Below, in pieces: positions 58,750 through 64,000 of a stretch of DNA of 64,000 bases. Position 1 is the first letter of the stretch. Every line of letters begins with the position of its first letter. Source of the DNA: Microbacterium excoecariae (GTDB lineage: Bacteria > Actinomycetota > Actinomycetes > Actinomycetales > Microbacteriaceae); NCBI RefSeq assembly GCF_011326725.1, contig NZ_JAANCO010000001.1:1364001-1428000 (forward strand), given 5' to 3'. The notes under the pieces were generated by a model that ran no database searches, was not told where the DNA came from, and saw only the letters and a list, made by a program, of their open reading frames with translations. Both the position numbers and the translations under genes were made by a program.

Positions 58750-59454
58750 ATGACGACCACGCCGCGGGAGCTTTGCCCTCCCGACCACGCTCACGACGCG
58801 AACTCGACCTGTTACACCGCGCATCGTTGCGCCTGTTTCGAGTGTCGCGACGCCGCGCGGCAGCGGGAGCTTCGCCGCCGCAAGGACATCGCCTTCGGCA
58901 GGTACAACCGCCGCGTCGACGCCGAGCCCGTTCGTGCCTATGTGCGTTCGCTGATCGCTGCGGGCGTCACTCTGCGAACCATTCAACGGGGGACGGGCAC
59001 CTCGCTCACGACCCTCATGTACGGCCCCGGCCCGCAGAAGAGGATCGACGCCGACCGCGCGGCCGCGATCCTCGCGTACCGGCCATCGCTCCGCGACGTC
59101 GCGAGCACGACGGTCATCGATGCCCGTGGCACGCGCCGTCGGCTGCAGGGACTGGTCGCGCTCGGGTGGACGTTCGCGGACATCGCGCGTGCGTCCGGCA
59201 TGGCGTCGGCGGTGCTGTCCGGCCTCGCCCGCGCATCACGATGCCGCGCCGGGACCGCCACCCAGATCGCCGAGGTGTTCGAGGCGATGTCCATGACGCT
59301 GCCGGGGTCCCGCAGCCGGATCGAGCGTCGCGATCGCACGCGGGCTCGTGGCATCGCGGCTCGAGAGGGATGGGTGCCGCCGCTCGCGTGGGACGACATC
59401 GACGACGACGACCAGCCGGCCATCGAGACCATGAACGCGGCGGTCGCCGCATGA
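58750..59454 (+). CDS. Phage HTH-like protein with N-terminal Cys motif
   Basis: 234 aa. N-terminal small metal-like motif CYTAHRCACFECRDAARQRELRRR (residues ~21-44) followed by HTH-like repeats (SLIAAGVTLRTIQRGTGTSLTTL, LVALGWTFADIARASGMASAVL). Similar proteins are common in actinobacteriophages and presumed DNA-binding. ATGA overlap with the next gene. Confidence 0.6.
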   Translation: MTTTPRELCPPDHAHDANSTCYTAHRCACFECRDAARQRELRRRKDIAFGRYNRRVDAEPVRAYVRSLIAAGVTLRTIQRGTGTSLTTLMYGPGPQKRIDADRAAAILAYRPSLRDVASTTVIDARGTRRRLQGLVALGWTFADIARASGMASAVLSGLARASRCRAGTATQIAEVFEAMSMTLPGSRSRIERRDRTRARGIAAREGWVPPLAWDDIDDDDQPAIETMNAAVAA

Positions 59455-59897
59455 GCGCCATGAAGCAGAAGTACACCGAGCTCGCCGAGCTCCGCGCTGA
59501 CGACATCGTCCGCGTCCGCCCCGTATCGGGCCTCCGCAGTCTGATCAATGCGAGCACCATCGCTCGCGTTCTCCGCCCGATCGGATCTCGCGACGGTCTC
59601 GTGCTGCAGACGGACGACGGCTTCACATTCCGCGCGGACCTCGAGGCGTACGACGTCGTCCGGGTGACACGCCTGCACGATGACACCGGCCTCACGACGG
59701 GGCGCTGGCGGGTGCGCCGGCGGGTCCTCGTCTGGCGCGACGACCGCGCCTGGTCGTACGTGTGGCGCGCGGAGCCGATCGGTGCTCGAGGCGTCGCGGC
59801 GCACACGATCGCGTCGCGGGCTCGCGACTTCGATCCGCGCCAGCATGCTCGCGCTGTCGCGTACGCGGCGTCGATGGCTCGGAAGAACCTGCGATGA
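59451..59897 (+). CDS. Prophage hypothetical protein
   Basis: 148 aa. No family recognised: LRADDIVRVRPVSGLRSLINASTIARVLRPIG then LQTDDGFTFRADLEAYDVVRV and Trp-rich RVLVWRDDRAWSYVWRAEPIG, suggesting small beta-sheet (SH3-like) segments. The start overlaps the previous stop and its stop overlaps the next start. Confidence 0.6.
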   Translation: MSAMKQKYTELAELRADDIVRVRPVSGLRSLINASTIARVLRPIGSRDGLVLQTDDGFTFRADLEAYDVVRVTRLHDDTGLTTGRWRVRRRVLVWRDDRAWSYVWRAEPIGARGVAAHTIASRARDFDPRQHARAVAYAASMARKNLR

Positions 59898-60349
59898 GCG
59901 CGCCGCGGAACGACCTCGAGGTGCGCGGGCACGCGCACCCGGACGAGAACACGTGGATCCTGCATTTCGCGTGGCCGACGAACCCGCTGCCGATGAACGG
60001 CTCGCGCGGGAACCGCCATAAGGCGTCCCGTGAGGAGCGAGACGTGCGCGCCATGGCGCAGACCCTCGCGATGGTCGCCCGGATCCCGCACCTGGACCGG
60101 TGCAAGGCGCAGGTGACGTGGTGGGTGGCGACGCGCACGGTCCGCGACCCGGACAACCTCGCCCGCCTCGAGAAGCGCCTCTTCGACGCTCTCGTCCGCG
60201 CCGACGTCGTCGACGACGACCGCCCCGAGCTGATGGACAAGCCCCGCGCGGAGATCCGGCACATCCCGTCGACGCCCGGCGCCCTGCTCACCCACCCGGG
60301 CTTTACGCTCACCGTCACCCGCCTCGCCTCGGCGGAGACCGGCGCATGA
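59894..60349 (+). CDS. RusA-like Holliday junction resolvase
   Basis: 151 aa. LHFAWPTNPLPMNGSRG at the N-terminus, then the acidic site RTVRDPDNLARLEKRLFDALVRADVVDDDRPELMDKPRAEI (residues ~83-123), with the Asp set of RusA (D-x-D-N and DD). Resolves branched phage DNA during replication or recombination. Typical phage early gene. Confidence 0.78.
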   Translation: MSAPRNDLEVRGHAHPDENTWILHFAWPTNPLPMNGSRGNRHKASREERDVRAMAQTLAMVARIPHLDRCKAQVTWWVATRTVRDPDNLARLEKRLFDALVRADVVDDDRPELMDKPRAEIRHIPSTPGALLTHPGFTLTVTRLASAETGA

Positions 60350-60696
60350 CCGCCGACGAGGCCCCGGCCGCCGCGCCGGCGGCCGAGGGCGGCCCGCGCC
60401 CGGCGCGCTCGTCGCGGGAGTGGGCGGAGCTACTTCTCCCGTTCGAGGCGCGGATGCGCGCCGAGCGGGTACGCCCCGAGGTTAAGCACGAGATCGTCCG
60501 CGACGAGCTCGGCATGGCACCGGAGCGCTACTACATGCTCCTCGGCCGCCTCATCGACACCACCGCCGCGGCGGAGGTCGACCCGATCCTCACGCGGATG
60601 CTCCTCGACGAGCGACGCCGGGCGAACGCGAAGCGTGCCGCTCGCGGTGCCCGCATCCTCACCGCCGGCCCTCTCGGCGACGACCCCACGAACTGA
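60346..60696 (+). CDS. DUF3263-like protein
   Basis: 116 aa: REWAELLLPFEARMRAERVRPEVKHEIVRDELGMAPERYYMLLGRLIDTTAAAEVDPILTRMLLDERRRANAKRAARG. The order FExxx...K...IRxxxGxxxxRYYxxLxxLID...DPxLxxRL fits the actinobacterial DUF3263. Probably a small DNA-binding protein; no proof. ATGA overlap with the resolvase gene. Confidence 0.65.
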   Translation: MTADEAPAAAPAAEGGPRPARSSREWAELLLPFEARMRAERVRPEVKHEIVRDELGMAPERYYMLLGRLIDTTAAAEVDPILTRMLLDERRRANAKRAARGARILTAGPLGDDPTN

Positions 60697-60726
60697 CCTC
60701 CTGCCCGCTGGAAAGGACTGCCCCTG

Positions 60727-61197
60727 ATGACTGACCACACCCCGTTCACCGCCGAGGAGTTCGAAGCGCTCATGCCGGCGATCGTCGACCGCGACACCAC
60801 CACCGTGGCCACATTCCTCAATGAACGCATCCACGAACCTGGCGACCTCGTCTTCGCGCTCGCCGCGTTCGCGAGTCTCGCGGCGACGCTGATCCGCCCG
60901 GTCGAGCCGGTCCCGGAGAACTCGGTCTACACGTTCGACGCGCAGGGGCCCGATGCCGATGCCGGCGACGCGCGTGCCGCGCAGCTCGTCACGACGACGC
61001 TGAACGACGACGTCGAGACGCGGCGCGCGCTCCTGCACACGATCGTCGATCACGGCACGGATGGCTTCGTGGTCCTCGGCTCGTTGATCGGCGTCGTCCG
61101 CGTCGCCGCGGAGCAGCGCGTCGACTACATGCGCGCCCTCGACGCCGCCCGCGCCGCCGAGCACGAGGCCGCGCGCGGGGATGGGGCGGCGTCGTGA
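60727..61197 (+). CDS. Prophage hypothetical protein
   Basis: 156 aa, acidic: FTAEEFEALMPAIVDRDTTTVATFLNERIHEPGDLVFALAAFASLAATLI at the N-terminus and an Ala/Glu-rich C-terminus. No recognised domain. GGAAAGGA lies ~11 nt upstream. Stop overlaps the next GTG start. Confidence 0.55.
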   Translation: MTDHTPFTAEEFEALMPAIVDRDTTTVATFLNERIHEPGDLVFALAAFASLAATLIRPVEPVPENSVYTFDAQGPDADAGDARAAQLVTTTLNDDVETRRALLHTIVDHGTDGFVVLGSLIGVVRVAAEQRVDYMRALDAARAAEHEAARGDGAAS

Positions 61198-61346
61198 GCG
61201 TCGCGAAGGTGCACGCCCCGACCCGCGACCCGGGGCGCGCGTACTGCGGCCGCGCGGCCCGCCCGGCAGACCTCGACACGAACTGGAAGCGCGTGACGTG
61301 CACCGACTGCACGGCCGCCGCACGAGCAGATGGGATCCACCGATGA
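61194..61346 (+). CDS. Small zinc-ribbon-like phage protein
   Basis: 50 aa from GTG 61194. Begins VSVAKVHAPTRDPGR and contains YCGRAA then VTCTDCTAAAR: one Cys plus a C-x-x-C, a pattern common in tiny actinophage proteins (YCGR...VTCxxC). Overlaps the previous stop (GTGA) and the next start (ATGA). Confidence 0.6.
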   Translation: MSVAKVHAPTRDPGRAYCGRAARPADLDTNWKRVTCTDCTAAARADGIHR

Positions 61347-61579
61347 CGTTCCTGATCACCACCCCGCCCACCCGCGGCCACAACGCACCCCGCCCGCGCA
61401 CGAGCAACTGGGAGACGGGTGACGTGTGGCAGGACCCGCGGTCCGGTGCCCGCTGGCTGATCGTGAACCTCCTGCCCGACGGCACTGTCGAGCTCGAGCA
61501 GACCAACAGCACCGCCCCGGAGTCCGTCCACTGGACGACCACGATCGCCCGTCTCGGGCAGAAGGGCAGCACCCGATGA
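61343..61579 (+). CDS. Prophage hypothetical protein
   Basis: 78 aa: begins MTFLITTPPTRGHN; core WETGDVWQDPRSGARWLIVNLLPDGTVELEQTN resembles a small beta fold. Unknown role. Overlaps neighbours by ATGA at both ends. Confidence 0.5.
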   Translation: MTFLITTPPTRGHNAPRPRTSNWETGDVWQDPRSGARWLIVNLLPDGTVELEQTNSTAPESVHWTTTIARLGQKGSTR

Positions 61580-62244
61580 GCACCGTCATCCTCGACGACA
61601 GCATCGAGCACGGCACCCCAGAGGGCTACTACGCCGGATGCAAGGGCGCCGGCTGCCCCGCCGGCCGCGAGCACGGATTCTCCTGCACCCGTGCATACTC
61701 CGCGAGCGTCGGCGACTTCCGCTACGCCCGCCTCCGCCGCCAGGGCCTCACCCCGGCCGACATGGCCGAAGCCCTCACCATCGGCCGCACCACCTCGACT
61801 CCGACTCCGACTCTGACATCTGCGCCCGCACCGGTCGGGCCGAGCACCGACACGGAGAGCGATCGCAACGTCGCCGAGCCCGAGGTCGAGGTCGAAGCCG
61901 CACCGCCCCGGCCGTCCACGCCGACCGAGCCGGCGCCCACCCAGGTCCGTCCCGAGTGGGCCACCGTCACCGCCACCCTCGACCCCGAACAGCTCCTCAA
62001 GGAGCTCATCGCCGCCGAGGAAGCCCGCGATCTCTACGCCCGCGCCCTCATCATCGCCATCGACCGCCACGCGGGAGCCATCGAGCAGCTCGACACCCAC
62101 CGAGCGCTGGTCCTCAGCCTCGAAACGCGCAACACCCGCCTGCTCGCCGAATGCCGTGCCCTCACCGACGCCCTCCGCACCAAAAACACCACCACCCGCG
62201 CTCGCCGCGGCGGGTGGCGAGCCATGTTCACCGGACGATCGTGA
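61576..62244 (+). CDS. Prophage hypothetical protein with Cys motif and helical C-terminus
   Basis: 222 aa. An N-terminal HGTPEGYYAGCKGAGCPAGREHGFSC segment (Cys-x4-Cys then Cys), a Pro/Thr/Glu-rich linker (~70-125), and a helical tail with LKELIAAEEARDLYARALIIAIDRH. The N-terminal pattern (HGTxxGYxxGC...CP) is typical of small phage HTH-like proteins. Function unknown. Confidence 0.55.
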   Translation: MSTVILDDSIEHGTPEGYYAGCKGAGCPAGREHGFSCTRAYSASVGDFRYARLRRQGLTPADMAEALTIGRTTSTPTPTLTSAPAPVGPSTDTESDRNVAEPEVEVEAAPPRPSTPTEPAPTQVRPEWATVTATLDPEQLLKELIAAEEARDLYARALIIAIDRHAGAIEQLDTHRALVLSLETRNTRLLAECRALTDALRTKNTTTRARRGGWRAMFTGRS

Positions 62245-62369
62245 GCGAGCGCTACGTCGTCTACACCTCCCGAGGCGAGCTCGGGATCCGCACGAACGAC
62301 GAAGACAAGGCCGCGCGCACCGCCTCGGAATGGGGCGGCACCTACGAGGACCAGGAGGAGCAATCATGA
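62241..62369 (+). CDS. Small prophage protein
   Basis: 42 aa from GTG 62241: begins VSERYVVYTSRGELG and ends EDQEEQS. Probably a short beta-strand protein. Kept because it overlaps the genes on both sides by 4 bp (GTGA, ATGA). Confidence 0.45.
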   Translation: MSERYVVYTSRGELGIRTNDEDKAARTASEWGGTYEDQEEQS

Positions 62370-62782
62370 CGAACCGTATGAAGATCGAGCGCAAGGAAGA
62401 CCTGCGCGAGGGCGACTGGGCGAAGCTCATCGTGGAGAACGATCTCGGGAAGGTGACCTGCGAGGGGAAGGTGCGCCGGAGGTACGGCCACAACTTTGTC
62501 GGGGGGCCTGATCGTGGCCTGTTCCTCGACGATCCCGCCGCGACTCTCGTGGAGGCGTACCGGGAAGTGCCGCTCCCCACGGAGCCGGGACTGTACGTCG
62601 CGGGTGATGATGCGCATCACCTCGGGTACGCCAACTTCTACACCCTCGGGTCCAGCGGCGAATGGTCGGCGTCTCAGTGGATGGTCCCGGTCCGCGGTGA
62701 GATTGCTCGAACGCGCGCCATGAGCGCCCACGTCAACAAGGGCGGCCTCGTTCGCCTGGTGCCGGAGGGGGAGAAGCCGTGA
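62366..62782 (+). CDS. Prophage hypothetical protein
   Basis: 138 aa: begins MTNRMKIERKEDLREGDWAK; mostly beta-strand-like (KLIVENDLGKVTCEGKVRRRYGHNF). AGGAGGAG is ~6 nt upstream, a strong ribosome-binding site. No recognised family. Confidence 0.55.
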   Translation: MTNRMKIERKEDLREGDWAKLIVENDLGKVTCEGKVRRRYGHNFVGGPDRGLFLDDPAATLVEAYREVPLPTEPGLYVAGDDAHHLGYANFYTLGSSGEWSASQWMVPVRGEIARTRAMSAHVNKGGLVRLVPEGEKP

Positions 62783-62807
62783 TCACCACCCCCGCCGAGG
62801 TTCACGG

Positions 62808-63020
62808 TCAGTCCTTGTCGCGACTCGCGTCCACGGCAATACCGATCGGGATCCCCACCGCGATGCCGATCCCCATGCCCAGAGCGAGGTTGTCGAACAC
62901 CGTCAGCCCGAACATCATGCCGAGGCTGATGCCCAGCGACAGGCCGAGCGCGAGCCCCACGCTCGGCCTGCCCTCGGGCTTCCCCTCGGGCTCGCCCTCG
63001 GGGTCGTTGCTCTCGGTCAT
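62808..63020 (-). CDS. Small glycine-zipper membrane protein
   Basis: 70 aa. Charged, Pro/Glu-rich head (MTESNDPEGEPEGKPEG), then a glycine-zipper hydrophobic stretch with GLALGLSLGISLGMMFGL and MGIGIAVGIPIGIAV, ending DASRDKD. Similar small membrane proteins occur in Microbacteriaceae. It is the only reverse-strand gene inside the rightward prophage operon. An ORF on the other strand (62779-63078) overlaps it fully; the glycine-zipper pattern makes this strand the more likely protein. Confidence 0.6.
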   Translation of the reverse strand: MTESNDPEGEPEGKPEGRPSVGLALGLSLGISLGMMFGLTVFDNLALGMGIGIAVGIPIGIAVDASRDKD

Positions 63021-63074
63021 AGCCGAGAGCGTACGTGGACGACTCGCCCGCTACATCCCCCATGAGGAGGAGAA

Positions 63075-63536
63075 ATGACCACGCAGATGAACGCCGAACT
63101 GATCGCCGAGGCACGAGCACAGACCAATCGGCCGACGCTGGGTGTTTCCACGTGGCGGGAGCTGGACAAGGCGGTCGTGACGATCCGTCGCCTCGCGGAA
63201 GCTCTGGAAGGCGCCGAGCGCGATCGGGGCAAGGCGAAGCGAGCCGCACGGATCCTCGGCGAGCAGCTTGACCGCCTGATCCGGGACACATTCACCTGGG
63301 CCCAGATGGAACATCAGCTTGCGGACGACTATCCGCATGAGCCGGACCAGCAGATGGCGTGGGAGCGGTGCTCCGAGATAGCGGCGCGGGCGCGGGGTGA
63401 GCGGGAGCCGAGCGACGCAGAAGTAATGGCCGCGGCACGGGCCATGTATCGGCTTACGAACTCGCTCTCCATGTCGGGCGCTCGTGACCTCGCCCGTGCC
63501 GCTCTCCTCGCCGCCCAGGAGGTGCGCCGTGGCTGA
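63075..63536 (+). CDS. Prophage hypothetical protein
   Basis: 153 aa, highly helical: MNAELIAEARAQTNRPTLGVSTWRELDKAVVTIRRLAEALEGAERDRGKAKRAARILGEQLDRLIR, then an acidic middle and an Ala/Arg-rich C-terminus. AGGAGGAG lies ~5 nt before the ATG. No known family. Overlaps the next GTG by 8 bp. Confidence 0.55.
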   Translation: MTTQMNAELIAEARAQTNRPTLGVSTWRELDKAVVTIRRLAEALEGAERDRGKAKRAARILGEQLDRLIRDTFTWAQMEHQLADDYPHEPDQQMAWERCSEIAARARGEREPSDAEVMAAARAMYRLTNSLSMSGARDLARAALLAAQEVRRG

Positions 63537-63831
63537 CCGGGTGACTCCCGCCGAGATGCGGGGCCGGGCGCACTCGCTTCGCAACGCCGCCCAGGACGCC
63601 GAGGAGCGCGGTCTCCCCGTTGGCGACCTTGAGATGCTCGCGTTCGTCGGGAACCTGCGCGTGGGCGCTGACGCTCTCGACCGCCTGGCCGACGTGATCG
63701 GGCACGCCGAGAAGTGGGAGAACCGCCCGCCGTCGTCTCCGTACGCGCTGGGCCTCAAGGACGCTTGGCGAACAATCCTCCGCATCGCCCTCGGGGAGTC
63801 CACCAGTAACGAAGACAGGAGCAAACCGTGA
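63529..63831 (+). CDS. Prophage hypothetical protein
   Basis: 100 aa from GTG 63529, with AGGAGGT 5-6 nt upstream: VTPAEMRGRAHSLRNAAQDAEERGLPVGDLEMLAFVGNLRVGADALDRLADVIGHAEKWE. Helical; unknown. Start lies inside the preceding gene and its stop overlaps the next GTG. Confidence 0.55.
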   Translation: MADRVTPAEMRGRAHSLRNAAQDAEERGLPVGDLEMLAFVGNLRVGADALDRLADVIGHAEKWENRPPSSPYALGLKDAWRTILRIALGESTSNEDRSKP

Positions 63832-64000
63832 GCATCAAAAACTGGACGACGACGATCTCGCCTGAGAAGACCGCTGGCGAGGTGATGGGCATGCTCAGTA
63901 AGCACGCCGCGCGTCAGATCAGCATGACCTACTCCGATGACGGTGTGCTTGCGGGTCTTTCGTTCACGCTGCGCACCGAATACGGACACAGGGAGTTTGC
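63828..64000 (+). CDS. Phage protein of the KNWTTTI family, partial
   Basis: GTG 63828, 57 codons before the window ends: VSIKNWTTTISPEKTAGEVMGMLSKHAAR, then MTYSDDGVLAGLSFTLRTEYG. A common actinophage and actinobacterial mobile-element protein of unknown role. The 3' end is outside the window. Confidence 0.65.
   Translation, partial: MSIKNWTTTISPEKTAGEVMGMLSKHAARQISMTYSDDGVLAGLSFTLRTEYGHREF

Larger units (their letters stand above)
55192..64000. mobile_element. Temperate prophage in comM (left arm)
   Basis: Starts at the comM break and continues past the window end. Leftward integrase-ImmA-repressor unit, an operator region, then a rightward run of short overlapping genes, as in temperate actinobacteriophages. 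GGATCC is less common (about 0.7 per kb) than in backbone. Structural genes and the right end are not in view, so completeness cannot be judged. Confidence 0.87.

Noticed and set aside
62779-63078. Plus-strand 99-codon frame opposite the glycine-zipper gene
   Set aside because: Low-complexity Pro/Ser/Met sequence that mirrors the zipper; not listed as a gene, but its coupling is noted as a finding.
1-64000. CRISPR arrays, rRNA genes, IS elements with terminal repeats
   Set aside because: I looked for regularly spaced repeats, rRNA-like stretches and transposase motifs and saw none.

Overview
The window is high-GC DNA with short intergenic gaps and many 4-bp ATGA/GTGA start-stop overlaps. It looks like an actinobacterium of the order Micrococcales, probably Microbacteriaceae. 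Pointers are a fused PafBC regulator followed by tatA-tatC-helY, type B ribosomal protein L31, a DUF2469 protein, an NnaR-type HemD-winged-helix regulator, DUF6457 in a molybdopterin operon, and DUF3263-like prophage proteins. The genus call is an inference.

Layout. 0.06-7.08 kb: backbone housekeeping genes (fabG, serB, an ABC ATPase, rpmE2, an exonuclease, an alpha/beta hydrolase, an Lrp regulator, a histidine phosphatase, a sirtuin) ending in a SpoU/TrmH-type RNA methyltransferase gene. 7.08-13.55 kb: a genomic island inside that methyltransferase gene. It brings its own 3' end of the gene, so the reading frame is restored with a 30-residue insertion, and the displaced native 3' end survives at 13.54-13.97 kb. 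Cargo is an FRG-domain protein, a membrane-anchored helical protein, two actinobacterial hypotheticals and a three-gene reverse-strand operon (serine-recombinase-like protein with a rearranged active site, ImmA/IrrE-like protein without its HExxH motif, intact PIN nuclease). 13.97-30.4 kb: backbone again (lipase, helicase, VIT transporter, tRNA-Leu(GAG), siderophore-interacting protein, M20 peptidase, uppP, PAC2, HAD, trmI, an FKBP-like lipoprotein, pafBC, tatA, tatC, helY). The proteasome/Pup genes often found between trmI and pafBC in other actinobacteria are not there.

30.4-50.3 kb is a nearly unbroken nitrate-assimilation and molybdenum-cofactor block: nitrate transporter, assimilatory nitrate reductase and its flavoprotein partner, mog-moaE (behind trmD), moeB-moeA-moaC-DUF6457-moaD, modABC-moaA, then nirBD with siroheme synthesis genes and NnaR. 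Together they import nitrate and molybdate, build the Mo cofactor and siroheme, and reduce nitrate to ammonium. 50.4-55.19 kb: map, rplS, lepB, rnhB, DUF2469, yraN and the 5' part of comM/yifB.

55.19 kb to the end is the left arm of a temperate prophage integrated in comM. It has a large serine integrase, an ImmA/IrrE peptidase and an XRE repressor on the reverse strand, an operator region, and a rightward early operon (Cro-like protein, membrane protein, KilAC antirepressor, RusA-like resolvase, DUF3263-like protein, many small overlapping ORFs). Its right end lies outside the window.

A composition signal separates the three kinds of DNA. The palindrome GGATCC occurs about 2.3 times per kb in the backbone stretches I counted by eye, but once in the 6.5-kb island and about six times in 8.8 kb of prophage. 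No gene-free stretch exceeds 300 bases. I found no CRISPR array, rRNA or classical insertion sequence.
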